Below, in pieces: positions 48,001 to 62,127 of a stretch of 64,000 nt of DNA. The DNA lies in the NCBI RefSeq assembly GCF_003945595.2, contig NW_024104402.1:372001-436000 (forward strand). Reading direction: 5' to 3'. This DNA comes from Pipra filicauda. Its lineage: Eukaryota > Chordata > Aves > Passeriformes > Pipridae. The notes beneath the pieces are model-generated. The model worked only from the letters and a program-made list of their open reading frames with translations. It ran no database searches and had not been told where the DNA came from. Made by a program: the position numbers and the translations under genes. Numbering within the stretch: the first letter of the stretch is position 1; the number at the start of each line of letters is the position of its first letter.

Positions 48001-51000
48001 ATTGTCCTCCTCCTGCTCCCCCAGCCAATCTGTGGCTACAAGTGTCATGGAAACAAAATGTGCTGTTCATCTGTTTGAAGTAAGCGGACGTTTTTGATCA
48101 GTAGGAATCTCTTGTCTCCAGCTCATAAGGCCTTTGAAGAATGGCCTGTCACTCAGTGTATATGTACAGCATTTAGCACAGGGGGGCTGCCCCACTGGGG
48201 CCTGGGGGTGGGATTGCAGTACAAATGTTAGCAGTGCAGGTTTGTGGTAAAATGATGAACTACAGAGCCACGTGGCACCATTTATCTCACAGCCCTCACT
48301 TCAGAAAACAAAGCATGGAATATAATAATTCCTAAAGATGTATATTACTTTTTTTCCCTCCAATTTTGTCTTCTTTAGAGGGGAAGTGTATAACCACCAT
48401 GGTAAATTGTGACTAAGAGGGTTGGTACCATTAGAAAACAGGGCTGCAGAAAAATATTTGTTTCAAAATATGAAAATGCTTAAGAAAGCTTCACTAGAGG
48501 AGGCTGAAAAATACTTGATGATAATCTGCCCTCAGTCTAGGAAGAGTAAGATGATGCTGATAAAGAAACATTTGAAACTTGAGCATTTGTCAGTGGTGTT
48601 AGGGTTTTTTAATTAATCAGCTTTCCAAGAGCACTACAATTTATATCTGCATTTGGCATTTAGTCATTGCAGATAGTAAACTGTATTTAGTAATCTTGCC
48701 TCTTTCTCATGAATCTTCTTGACAGAGAGACAGGAGCTGTACATCTGCCTGAAGCCAAAGAGATTCTCTCACACATGAGGAAACCTATCATCAAAAACAG
48801 ACCAACCAAAATGATCCCCTAAAGTCAGAAATCCTGTGATAGCAACGCACAAGAGAGCTGAAAAGGGTGGGAAAAGGAGCAGGACAGATGATGGGAAAAA
48901 GTATGCAAGGTGGACCAGAACCCACAAAGGGATGGGGAAGTCAGGTCTGAGAGCAGTGGAAAGGCACAGGAATAAACAAGGCAGTTTCCCACAGACCTGA
49001 ACATGCAATTGGCCTTTTGTGTCTCACTTTATCTGTCTCCCACAGGGAAAAGTCTGTCATCTCATCTCCTGGGTTACTGGGAAGGAGGGGGGCTTTCCAG
49101 TGCATGTGTGACTGGGAGCTTCCAGCTCCTCCTCACACCACCACTTGCTCTGCTGCTAAATGCAATATGCTTTGCCATTACCTAGCTGTAATTTGTTAAA
49201 TTGTTATAAAGAACTTTATCACTATAAAGGAAAGCTTCAGCTGCTGAGTTGAAAGGCTTGTTTCAAATGTGAATATTCCACATGAAAGAATTTCTCTTGT
49301 TTCAAACAATTTGCATTTTCCTTACATGTTATTGATCTGATTGAACAGTTCCCAGATCAAAGGCATGCTGGTAAATGAGCAGCCAAGGTGGCAATATGCG
49401 AAGTGGACAGCTGTTAAGAGAGCAGCTTAAATAATTGCCCAAGGATTTATTTGGTAACATGATTAATGATTATGGAAATATGATGACATGATACCAAAGA
49501 GTAGTGTGAAGTGATTGATGGGGAAGTTGGATAAGGCCAAGCTTAGATACCAGAGTATGGGAAACAGTAATATAGCTTGTACTCATGGTACATGGGGCGC
49601 TTAGTTGTGAAGAAATTTTGATATTCAGTTTTGCCTTCTGATAAGAACTTAAACTGCAAAATATCTTGTGTAATATTTCCCTTGTAATGAGGTAGGGAAA
49701 AAACCTTCCTGCTAACACTGCATGGTAACAGCAGGATTGATGAAAAAAGACACCCTCATTTTTTTTTAAAATTCCCATAAAACTTACTGGAAGCTCATGC
49801 TGCTGTTTTAATTAGCACCTGAGAAAACTATACATAACACATTAAAGAAGAAAAAGATCTGTTTGTGGAATTGGCAGTAGTTTGCATATAGACAGCTTTT
49901 TTTCCTGGGTTTTTGTGTTTTTTTTTTAACCTCCAGCAGCCAACAGTAGTGTAAATGCAGAAGATGGGAAAGCAGAGGACCAAATTGCAGGCTAGAGTGA
50001 CTCCACAGCAAAATTATTGCAAACTCTCGGAGCTGATACTCTACTGAAAGTTGTATGAGATTCCTATTCACTCTGCATTGGTGGGTGATGCAAACCCTCC
50101 TCCTCCTCCAAAAATTGTTGTTGAAGGCTCATGAAACAGAAGGTAATATTTGAAAAATTAATAAAAAGCTATTACAAAACGCGAAACATTAGCGGACAAT
50201 TTTAGAGGTGAAAGTAGGCAGTAAAATCCTCAGTCCAGGAAAATAGAATGCAGAATTGTTACTGGCTTCAGCTTGGGCAGGATTCCATGATGGTTTGGTG
50301 TAGTTTATTTTGTTCTTAAATTCTATTTTCTATACTGAATATAGTTGAATATAAATAGGATCCTACACTGGATCTGAGACATACAATTTTTGTGTGCCAG
50401 AGACTTCGCTGCTGTAAGTGAGGGGACCTTATCAAAATTTTCAGTTGTGTTGCAGCAGATGACAGCTATTAGTCCCAGAACTACAGCTCCTGCCATTAGG
50501 TGGTTGTGGTATGACAACAATTGTCATAGCTTTAAAAACAGAGTGATGTGGGTAGAGCTATTTAAATGAAAACAGCATTGCTCATGCTAGGCAAAGCAGA
50601 CAGTTCTGGAAAGACATATCTATATTTGAAACCTTGAAAATGCTGTTAATCTCTTCAGGGATGTGAGACAACAGCAGAGATGGTGTAGGATTTGAGAGAG
50701 ATACCAAGAAGCCTGGTATTTCAAAGCCATAATCTAGTTTGCAAGCCTCAAGAGTGAGTATTAGTGAGATCACAGTTTTGGTGAAGAATTTTCACAACAG
50801 AAGGCAAGAGGTGGAGTTGGAACATCCACTGGCACTTAGGGACAGAGTCATTTGTAGCCTTAGGTGGGTGACCTGGGTGTTATTCACGTGCAAGATTACG
50901 TATGGGACAAACCCCCAAATCCCAGAAAACTGGGATCTCTCTGCAGCCCTTCCACACAAGCCAGGTGTGTCAACTCTGCCGGCCCTTCTGAGAGCTGTTT

Positions 51001-52639
51001 TAAGGCAATCACAAATGATGGTTTGCTATAGGGTTCACATACCATTTCACTATTTCCAAAGTGTATCCTGTAACTACTGTGCGGCAAGGACTCTGTCTGT
51101 CCAAGTGTCTCTGCTGCAGTCACTGTGTTAGAACCAGTGAACTATAATTTACAGCCTTGTGCGCACCTGAAACCAAATCTGTAGTGTCTTTTTATTTTGT
51201 TCCAGAGATTTGTTCTTTTAGAGCTTCTCTTGAATATCAGACTGCTGACACTGGCTTTTTTTTTTTAACTAATTATATTTTATAACCAGCATCAAACCTG
51301 GCCCAGCCCCACCCGGCTTCTGCAATGCACCATGGCAAATTCTGTGGTACGTAGGGATTCCTGCGGTGGCATTATTTTAAAACAAACAAACAAAAAACCC
51401 CACAAAAACAAAAATAAAAAGGTTTGTAACTGATTTAAATGTGATTGGAATGGTCTTGTTTATCTACTTTGCTATAGCATTTATTTTTATACACTTTGTT
51501 GACTGTTCCAATCATTTCGTTTCTCAGTATTTTTTCAGCTGCAGGTTGTGCAAGCCTACACCATAGAAGTTTGGAAAGCATGTTAATACCACTGAAACTG
51601 TGCAGGGATCAGCTGAGGTTTTCTGCATCAAGCTGGGGTGGAAATGCTTATGATACCCTTGTTTTGAGAAGGTCTGACTGGACAGGTGCTCTCTCCTTTC
51701 TTGCACTCTGCCAAGACCATAGCTCATTTCTGGCCAGCCCAGCTTTCACATCCCCTGGCAACCCCACTGGTGTTTCAGGTCCCTAGAACTCCCCCACATA
51801 CCCCAAACAGGCAGTCCTGCTTCCAGGTGACCCTCAACACCCAGAGAAGTGGGAAGATGACTCCAGTGTTGCCTGGCTCCTGGACTGCTCCCTCTGGTAT
51901 CTGACTGCTACGTGACTTGGCAGCCCAAGACATTTTTTCAGCCTGCCCATTTTTCTGGCTAAGACTCTCCCATGAGGAGTCCTTTACACATTTAATGGGA
52001 AATTTTGCAGTTCCACTCCATTTTATATTTCTACTTGAGAATTTAATTTTTTCATTTAGTTACCCCAAAGCAGTTATTTAGCTGCAGGACAGGAATTCAG
52101 GTAAGAATGAATGATCAAACCTTTCATCTGTGACTCCAGCTTTAAGCTCAGGTTAAACTGCTCTTGCTGTGTCTGGTTATAGCAATCAAATTATTAGTAA
52201 AAATATTAACTGAGATAATTTGAATCAGTGCACATGACTGATTAGTACTGTAGACATTATAAGAACCCAGTAGCTCAAGCAAGAAATGAATAAGGGTTTT
52301 TATTTTCCCATGTAATTTTTTTTCCACTGGAAATTTACATGGATTATTAATAAAAGAGGGAGCATTTGGTGTCTTTTGGAAGGCAGTGAGGTTGGTAACA
52401 AAGCTCCTTTCACAGAACACAAGATTGACTTGCATTGCAGGAATCCCTAAATCATTCTCAGATTGTGAATACTTGTTGGCATAATGAACCTGAAAGCTTC
52501 ACACCCACTTCTGATGGAAAGGTGTGCAAAGCTACATTTTGCACACTTGTTGGAAGCTGTACTGATGGGCTGAGGACTGAAAAAGTAAATTAGTGTGAAG
52601 GCTCAGATCTGGAGAGGAACTGGAGTTGCCTGCATGAGG
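42006..52639. other. Long intergenic stretch without recognised genes
   Basis: No exon, RNA gene or transposable element was recognised on either strand. Open frames (for example 46462-46806, 47023-47295 and 50739-51131) have no motifs or codon pattern suggesting selection. CAAA-type simple repeats occur near 45448-45475 and 51380-51420. Confidence 0.5.
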
Positions 52640-52940
52640 GGTTCAGTTCTATATCAGAATTGTGTCCAGTTCTGGGCTCCCCTGTACATGACAGATGTGG
52701 ACATACCATAAGTCCAGCCAAGAGCCATGAGAATGACTAAGGGATTGGAGCACCTTTCGTGTGAGTGGAGGGTAGAACAGCTAGAACTGTTAAGCCTGGC
52801 GAAGAGAAGGCTCAGAGGCAGTCTGTCTGGAAACAATCCTCTGTAATGTGCTCTAGGATGATCCTGCTAGAATAGGGAGGCTTGACCAGACGTGGTCCCT
52901 TCCAACCTTACCCATTCTGTGATTTGTTGATTCTGTGATC
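52640..52940 (+). mobile_element. CR1 LINE fragment, first of two head-to-tail
   Basis: TGTGTCCAGTTCTGGGCTCC, then GGAGCACCTTTCGTGTGAGT, then GAGAAGGCTCAGAGGCAGTC match the CR1 body in + orientation. The copy then jumps to the CR1 tail (GTGGTCCCTTCCAACC, then TTCTGTGATTTGTTGATTCT), so a few hundred bases are deleted inside. Its 3' end touches the next CR1 copy. Confidence 0.85.
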
Positions 52941-53270
52941 TTACCAGTGCATGTAAATACCTGATGGAAAGGAATGAAGACAAGGGAGCCAAACTCTTCT
53001 CAGTAGTGCCCAGTGATAAAACAAGAGACAATGGGCCCAAGTTAAACCACATTCAATTCAAACTGAACACAGGACTTTTTTTTTGACTTTGAGGGTGGTC
53101 AAACAGTGGCACAGGTTGCCTAGAGAGTTATGAGCCTCCATCTGTGAAGATCTTTGAAACCCAGCTGTACACGGTCCTGGGCAATTTGTTCCAGATGACC
53201 TTGCTTGAGATGAGGGGTTGGACTAGATGATCTCAAGAGGTCCCTTCAAACTCCAACCACTCTATGATTC
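52941..53270 (+). mobile_element. CR1 LINE fragment, second of two head-to-tail
   Basis: This reads from the middle of CR1 (TAAATACCTGATGGAAAGGA, CAGTGCCCAGTGATAAAAC-like block) through TTTGAGGGTGGTCAAACAGT and CACAGGTTGCCTAGAGAG to the tail GGTTGGACTAGATGATCTCA ... CTCTATGATTC. It is in + orientation and immediately follows the tail of the preceding copy. Confidence 0.9.
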
Positions 53271-56200
53271 CAGTGCTTCAAAACCCATATCCAGCTGGTC
53301 TTTAAATTCAGAACAGTGCTGCCAGTGGTGTGCCAGGAGCCCAGAGCATGTTGCTCCACCCTATGCACAGCATTTCAAAGGTACCAGATTTCCACCTCTG
53401 CTGGCGCACAGAAGTGCTTCAGTACTGAGAAGCTTCAGAAGCTGGATACGTAAGATCACAAACACCAGGTGTTACACTCAGGTTTCAGAAACAGGGATTC
53501 CCTTGTTAGCCTGTTCTGGTTAAACCTGGTAAGTGACCTGAGAACTAGCTTTAGGGACCAGCTATGTGGGTCCAAAGCAGCTGCTGCTCTTTTCTATGAA
53601 ATGTAGTTAGAGGAAGAGTAAGCAGTGGCAGGTTATCTCTGCAGTAGCACAGTGGTTCTCTCTGTCAGAGAATCCAAAAAGATGTTAAGTTACATTATTT
53701 CCTCGGACAGAGATATTCAAACCCAAACCTTTCACTGCCTCAAAGCACCAGCTACAAGACTAGTCTACTGCAAAGTAGAAACATTTTCTTCAATTTTTCT
53801 GTTGAAATTACTCAATGTACTTAAAACAACTCATACTTTATTATACCAGACTTGGAGGATGACAAGCTGGCCTAAAATCTGAAATTTTTGCTTGGGTATG
53901 CAGCCCTTATCTGAGCTCAGTTTGTCTTGTAAAGTATCTACCTCAAAGTAGACTACAGCCACGTTACTGGGGTATTCCTGTGGGAGGCAGGAGCTGCGAG
54001 TATAAAACCTAACTAGAAAGACAAAATTAAGACCTTGCAGCACCAGGAATTAAACCACACTGCTCTGCTAAGCATTCCCTATTGTTGTGACCACAAACTC
54101 TGGATGCTGGGTGTGGATGTTACTGCAAATGTTGAATTCTGCAGCTGTGGGGACTCCACTTTGGAAGGTGCACACTTAAAAGACAGGAGTTGCAACAGTA
54201 AATGACAAGTGTCCTTCTGGATCTTGGCTTTGTAGCTTAATCTCCAGTATGTTTCCTCAGATCAGAGCTGAGGTACTTCATCAGAAATGCTTGTGGAGGA
54301 AGGAGGGAGGAGATGACATCACAGTGCAGTATTGCTGTATTTGATTTTTGAATAGGTTCTAGTCATTAATGTTGTCACAACCCTGGAAACTTACTCAAAG
54401 AAGATATTTGAAGGAACACCTCTTTATTCCTGCACACACAAACACACACAAGCAAAGTTTTTTTGATCATGCTTTCAGATAAACAGCCACAGCAAAGCCT
54501 CAGCTTCATTTTAGCTCCATTTTAGCTCCAGGAAAAATATTGCTACTTCTGCCTGCAGCCTAAACAATTCACTTTGCTGCCAAGTGCCATCTCAAAAAGA
54601 GGAACAATATAAACTAATTTCATACCTATTCAGTTCAATAATAGGTATTGTTCTAACTATACCTCCAGTGATAAAAGACAGAATAGCTTATTTGCCATTG
54701 CTAAGCAACTGTTAAAACAGTGTGTAGAATTCAGCCAGCTCTAATGGGCTGATAGGAATCAGTGTCTGAAGTTCTTGTTTGCATTCGGAAGTCAACAATA
54801 ATTGTACTTTTCTATTAACATTCATTTAATCTGGCTGCACCAGATTCAATCAGGATTCTGTCTTAATGGTATTCTGAATGCTCTGCTCTGCCTTAGAAAA
54901 AAATATTTAACCATAATGTATTGACCTGCTTTAATCCTCTTGTTTTGTTTTGATGTAGTGATGAAGGTAACACAGGAAAAATAAGGTAATATGAAACACT
55001 ATGCAGAAATAAAAGCTGATAGTATGAACGGTATTAAGTGGCAGGCAGAATTTGAGGTATTTAGGTAACATTCCATCAATCACAAGATGGCATGAAAAGA
55101 CATCTCAAAACCCCTGTATTTGGAAAAACAGAACCTAGACAAAACAGAGGTAAAAGCCTAAGTGCGTAAAATCATGGGATTTTTTTTCCAGCCTTAATTT
55201 ATGAGTTCAGAATTTAGTCATTTCTGTATATGATTTAGGAGAAGGGACTTTCTAGCTCTGATCATGCCTTACTGAGATAAGGAATGGGCAAATGAATAAA
55301 TGCAAAGGAGGAAATGTTGCACAAGAGGATCCTGCATTCATAAGCATTGCTTTGTAGCTGCAGAATTATTTCTGTTACCTAAAAGGAGAATGCATTATTA
55401 TGAGAGGATGATATCTCTTCAGATGCTCTGTCCCCTATCTGAAAGTAAAGATGTGTAAGTAAGTAACAATGCATAAGCAGAGGGACTGAAGCCATACTGA
55501 TGCTGGAGCTGGAAATCTGTACTGGTACTCAGCACTGCTCCTTTGCTTTTACCGGTGCATAAACATATGATTAATGCTTGCCTGTGTGAGCAATCCTATC
55601 ACATTCAGCAGAACCACCACCATTCTCTGTTAAGTAAGTGCTTAAATGCTCTGCTGGCACAAGCTGAGAAAATCAGCACTTTGTCAGCTGGAGCCCATGC
55701 AGGTGAAACAACACTTCCTTGCTTAGCCCACTGCGCCTCACACCATGACTTGCAAGTGACAGGTCTTTGTGTAACAACAGAAGAATAAGTGCTTTGAAAT
55801 AAGGACTTCAGCCAGTGCCTGAGTCAGAAGACTAGCTCATCACATAACGATATGAAAATGTGGGGTAAAAAGTTGAGACTGTCCCTCCGCGAAGCTTACG
55901 GCGGTGTCTGAGTCACCACAGGACAAGAGAAAGCTGCAGGCAATGGCATGCAAAGTAGGCTGGGTCTGAATTCTCCTCTTATGTAACTCCTACGTTAGCA
56001 TCTTCTCTGCTCCATATATAAACTGGAAAACATTAAAAAGCTGTTACTGAAAGTAGAGCTTTTATTTATTAATTTGTATGAGCCAAATGTGACTTAAAAC
56101 ATTAGATATTTTCCACACAAGCTTTAGTACAGGACCAGGCACTTGCCTTCCTGGTATTGACGAGACCATTTATTTCTGGACTCATTAAAAGGATCTTTGC

Positions 56201-59200
56201 ACCCCCTAGTGTATAAGAATTTGCAAGAAAACATATTCTTCTAAAAGCCTTAGCTGAATGAGGATGTTTAATATTAAACCATAATAAAATCTCTCTGCTA
56301 CAATCTTAACAACTTAGAGAGAAAGAATTGCAAGCTCAAAGATCATCCTAGATGTAATCCCTCATGTCCCTGCACTCAACAATTGTAGAACCTGAAAATG
56401 AGTTCTACTGAGTTGGATTTTTATCTCACTCTAAGGTATCAGGGATTTACAGTTAAAAAATGAGACTGTACTGAAACCAGAGAATTCAAATCCAGAGCTT
56501 TCTGAAACTCAGGGATGTTGCATCCAGCTTCAGCACATTAGTGAGATAATGTCTGTAGCTGTGTTTCAATGAAGGACTGGATCTGGACTTTACTCAATTT
56601 AACAGAAACTGTGAAAATGAGAGGCAGCACTTAACTTGGAGTGGTTCTCTAAGAACTCCTGCCCAAATTGTCAGAAGTTAGTAGACTTCTAAATTCTGAA
56701 ATGGCCTGCATCCCATTATTTGGAGTTAGATTTTAAAAATACCTTTGAAAAACTTCTTACAGCTGTGGATTTCTTTCTCTTTCTTCAGATGTGACTTCTC
56801 TTATGTTCATGGTGTTAAACAAGGTAGATCTAGTCCCTGAGATGAACCAATTGAGCTTCCCTTCTTGGGACCCGAAGTGGCAGTTCAGCTCTGTGTGTTC
56901 ACTGTGAGTCTGGAACCTGAGCCCAAGAACCTGGGTGCTCTTGGAACCAAATCAAACCAAACCCAAGTGCTGACTGTGAGCATGGAAAGGGAATGGCTTA
57001 TGGGAGCACTTTCTAGTCAGTCTTGCACTGACTTTTGAGGGTTGCAATGCACGACCCAAACCTTTGCAGCATGGTCTGGTATGTGCTGTTTGGCTGACTG
57101 TCACCAGTGCGGTCATGGGGAGGCTCTGATCTGACCAAATTACATATACCTGTTTTCAGGAATTCCCCTGCTCACTCCTCCACTGAAAACAAGATTTAAG
57201 CGTTTCCCCTGAGATGTCTGAAATCCAGTCACTGCAGCCTTGGCAAGTGTCTGACAATCAGAAAAATGATACTACCAAGGGAAAAAAGCAGTCTGTTTCC
57301 ATTATCCAAGCAGAATTAAATGTAAAAAGCAAACAAACTGCATAAATGATGAAAATTAAATTAGATTTTCAGATCTGCTTTCATTATCTAAGTAGTTTCT
57401 TATAATAAATGTATTCTAAAATATGACTTTCAGCCAGTGGTATTTAGTATATTAAAACCAGACTGATTTTATTTACTGTACTATGCTTGTTAGCTCCTCC
57501 AAGCCACTTTATTCTGTAATTTTAAATTAATTCTTTGGGCTTTTTTTCAAAAAAAGAAACTTGGCTTTTTGACAGAATAGTCCTTAATAAGTCACACTGA
57601 AGATACTGCCAGGAGCTGTGATGACTTTTATCAAGTATCCTTTTCTTCCAGAAGAATGGAGTCATTGTGATATTAATGCAGAGTTCTTTTTGTCATTTGT
57701 GTAAATAAATAATAATAATGTAATACATGAAAAGAGCCAGCATATCACTGCTAAGTGTCCCCAAAGAGTTACATTTCAAGGCTCAGTAGCACCACTGTGA
57801 TATAAACCAGGCAAATGGTATAATGAGAACATGTTTTAAAAGGTATGCTAACAATAAAAAAATTATACTGGTATGTGCAGGTGTCGATTTTAAAAGCAAT
57901 TCTCCATCTATATCTGGAAAATTAAATCTATCTCCTTCGGAATCTGGGCTAGTTATTCGAAAAGTTGGGGGATTTTTGGTTGTTTGTTTTTTTTTTTCTT
58001 TTAAAACTAAAAGCCCTGATCTTTCCATATCAATTAATTTCTGGTTGGAGCCTTTCTTTTTCACTATCATAACTAGACACCCACAACTGTGATTTCTGTT
58101 AGACAAAATTCCAGCTGGAAAACTAGTGAAGTTCACAAATTCTTCATTGTAATTAAGAAAATGCTGGGGCCGTGTCTCATTTCTAAGAACAGAAAGAAAA
58201 AGTACTTCCTTCCGTAGGTTTCACTGAGGCAGGGCTGTGATTGTATCACTTAGTCCTGGCCTCTAAATCTCTCCATGGCTCATGAATATAGGTCTGGGGT
58301 TCCTGGTCACTGGGTGCAGAAATATTGACTGTCAGGTTGAGGTTCAAAGGCAGCTTGACTTGGCGATGGTGAAGTCATCACTCTCACGGCCTGTTTGAAG
58401 TGAGCTGCTGCAGTTTTAATTTACAGTAGACACTACTATTGACAGTAACCAAGCAGGAGCAGGAGAATGCTTGAAGTTTCACCAAAAGGCCCGAGTGAAC
58501 ACTTGAATTCGTTTCCTATCTAAAATTGAGATGTTTTAGCAGGAGAATATGGTGGTATTGGTATAGGATCTGTTACCGGGACATAGAACTCCTAGCTTTC
58601 AATTAGAATTGCCCCAGGACTCTAAATTAGCTACCTAAAAGCAGTGCAGATAGGAAACAAGAAGAATTTTTATTATAGATAAAAAGAAGTCTTGTGCAAG
58701 CCAGCAAAATCTGCCCATTGCACCTGTCATTTTTCAGAGGAGGCGGTCAACATAAAATGAAGGTAGTGATGCACAGCTTTCTGGCGATTCAGCTGAAATC
58801 AAACAAAGAAATGGAAGATGTGATAATTCCCCCACTCCAAATAGTGAAAATAACTGAGGAACTTGGAGCTATCACATGGCTTGCCATGAAATAGATTTGG
58901 CTACATTGAAATTCCATATAAACTGAAATGGGCATCGGCTCTTGGGGCTCTCAAAAAGATTGTCATTCCTTCCTGGTCTTCCAATAATGCCCAATAGCAG
59001 AGTGAGTTCTTTCCACTCCTTATAACGTTGCACTGTGCAAAATTAAAGTTATAGATGAGACAGATCCCTGCATTGATTTTATAGCCAGGATTGCCTGAGA
59101 TCATACTCAAGGGTTTGATGTATCTTTCCTTTCTAGGGAAAACCGGTCCTACTCTGTTGTTGATGAGGTGCTGTATATTGGTTTTTATTTAATAACCTGT

Positions 59201-62050
59201 TCTTGTCCCTTTTGAATGTCTAATATGGTATTTCATATGAATATTAGGGTGAGTATGAATATTGTTCACAGGGAAATTTTTTCCTGCTTCAAGGAAGTTG
59301 AAGCATTTGAGCCTTTGCAAAGATCCAAATACTTGGTCAGATTTCCCAAAAACCTCATGCAGCTATTATTCCAAGAGATGTCACCTTAAAGTCTTGGAGA
59401 GAAGGCATTACAGTTAATGCAGTTTGGCAAGTCAGTGTAATGTTCACTGCATTACCTTGACGTGGTTTTAATGGAATGAACAGCATGCACTCTGTATCAG
59501 GGAAAATTACCTGTTGACCCTTGCTGTAGCTTGATGCCTATTCTTAACTGGATAGCTATGAAATGGTGTGGAAAATCTTATATGAACTCCACTCCCTCCG
59601 GCTCTGTCCCATAGGAAACTCATTTCCTATCAGCTTGCCTATTAAAAAAAGAAAGAAACTTGCTTCGGTGTTTTCATTTGCTACAGTATTATTTCATATA
59701 GAGAATAGAGCTCCCTGGTGAGCCTTCCTCCTGGCCTACCCCCTAATGGAAAGATAAACCAATAATGGAAGTGAATACAGAAAGAATTAAAGATAGGGAA
59801 ATGCAAAGGGACTTTTTTTTATTGTGATGAGAAGCAAAAGAGACTGTGGCAGTCTCTTTGCAGGAAGCAGTCTTGGTCCATTCTAAGAAAATTCCTTCTT
59901 CACTCAGAAAACAGACTTGCAGAGTGAACTTTATATCTAAGTAATGTGAGAGAACTAAATTTTACCCTCCTGTGTGAATAAATAGATTAATTGTGAGGGA
60001 CAGCTGGAAAATGAATTTCATATTCTTGAAAGACGGTGGATGATGTCAAAATCCTCTGTTGATTCACTTCAGAAGGTCCTCTTCCAAGGACCTCATCCCT
60101 GACCAAAGGACCAAATTGGGAAGCAATGTGCAGGGCAAATCAATTTATTCCTTTGCTCATCTGTTCTGATTGCCAGGAAGATTCCCAGTCAGTGCCAGCC
60201 CCAGTAAGTGCACACAGCTTCAGAGATGCAACCATGCAATTTACCACTTAAGAGCTGGTACTTCCCTTACTTTGGTGGGTAATACAGGTTGGGGCAGATC
60301 TCTGGAGCCTCACACGCTGACACTCAAAACTCATCCCTTTGGACTCGTACCAGGAAACTTATTGGTCAGATGTCTGCATCACGGTTCCAGCAGGAACATT
60401 CCGCTTTGGCACCTTACTTGCCCAGCACAGGAGATTTTGCTATGGGAAAGAGGCAACTGGATGCAATGTAATGGGAGAATACGCTGTCAGGCACTGCTGC
60501 CCCCGCCCACACCTCATCTTGTAGGTCCTAGCCCATGCCATGTCCTGGTGAGCTCAGGAGCAGGACCAGTCTGTGATCTAAGGCACAGGCATGTCTGCCA
60601 TGTGGCTAGATGTGACTAGATTTAGGCTCAAAGCTTCTAAGAGCCTGAAAGCCACAAGCTGGCGCCTCTGACACAAAAAAGACTAGCATGCCGCTCATGC
60701 ACAGGGATGCTATTTTTGCAGCATGTTGTACTCATTAGGCAGGAGTGTCAGTGCCTGAAAAAGGTGGAAAACAGTAAAGAGGCAGGTCCTCAGTACCTCC
60801 CTTTGATGTCTCAGGTAACATGAAAGGCAGCCTATGCCACTGTTCTGGTACAGTGACATTAAAAAAAAATCAAAAAGAAATGGAAATCATCAACCATAGA
60901 GGAGATCCCGCAATTTGGCAGGGTTCCCAATCCACAAAGCTACTTTTCTGGTTTGTCCCATTAGCCCAACTGCAATATGTGCAGAAGCAGATTATGTATC
61001 GGGCCAAAATATTAACGTTCACAGCATTAATGCTTTGGAGCCTTTAAAATGAAGAGCACTAACAGAAAAATCTTTTCAATCCTTTCATATAAAATCCCAC
61101 CGTTCAGAACTGACAAAAATAAATGCAGTGAACTTTCAGTGATATTGCACCATATAAAAATGTTATTAAAAATGTATTTGAAGGACTAGCTTTGTCAATA
61201 CCAATGCACTCAAGAAAGGGAGGGCTTTCCAGTTCAGGCACTGCTGTTCAGACTTAGTGAGGGAGTGATTACTGCATAATAGATTCTAGCAGCTTTATGT
61301 TAGACAGCATTTTCAGACTTCCTATGCAAAGAATTGCCCTCAGTTATAGAAAGATGAGCTACTCAGTAATATTGAGGTGAAATAAGAATATGTGTTTAAA
61401 GAAATTCTGCCAACTAGATATTGGTTTGGCTCTGAAAATGTGTTTGAAAGATGGGGGGGAGAGATAAAATAGAGCAGTGTAGAGGAAGAGTACTGGCAGG
61501 AATGTTAATGATTTATTGGTTTATTTGTTGATTCTTATTTCCATAGTAATCAGAAGGGGTTTTAGATGTGATCTGTACATTCCCTAAAGTGATATGAACA
61601 TATAGAAACAAAGAGCCAGTGCATGCAAATTTTAAAGCACAATTGCCTCCACTTTGAGAACAGGGTCCACTCTCTTATCCTGAATTCAGACATCTCTGAT
61701 CTTGCCACTCATTTTGGACTAAATAACTGCTCGATCAAGATTCAGTGTTACTACTATGGGGTTTTGGTGCACGTCTTGCAGAACCAAATGAAAACCGCTC
61801 AATCTTGTTTTATTGCTGCAAATGAGCCTACAGTAAAGCAATAGCAAGAGAGAAAAAGCCAAAGTTTCAAACCTTTACATTCAATCATTTAAGATGATGA
61901 TAAGAGAGGTAAGAATTTACTTTTAATTATCATGGTGGGGTTTTTTGATAAAGCTTTCCCTGAACAATGCAGGAAATACTTTACTCCTCCCACAGATATG
62001 TGCTGCCACTTTCAGTTCTTTTCTCCTTTTCTCCTTTTCACCTATTCCAG
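53271..62050. other. Intergenic sequence
   Basis: No supported gene or repeat family was found. Minor structure includes an 11-bp tandem duplication (CATTTTAGCTC twice) at 54507-54530, a CA-type run near 54427 and a T-rich run near 57990. Short open frames show no motif. Confidence 0.5.
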
Positions 62051-62127
62051 CTGGTGCATTTCTTCTGGTGTTTGAGGGAAGGTGAACATCTTTGGCTCCA
62101 GGATTCTGTCCCTGTTGAAGTGAGAAG
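62051..62127 (+). other. Weak splice-bounded exon candidate
   Basis: A long pyrimidine tract (TTCTCCTTTTCTCCTTTTCA) leads to CCTATTCCAG ending at 62050. 77 bp later comes the good donor GAGAAG|GTAAGTGCC. One frame is open (starts LVHFFWCLREGEHLWLQ), which is not significant for 25 codons. Its phase does not match a direct join from the candidate exon at 37530. It could be a non-coding RNA exon or chance. Confidence 0.2.
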
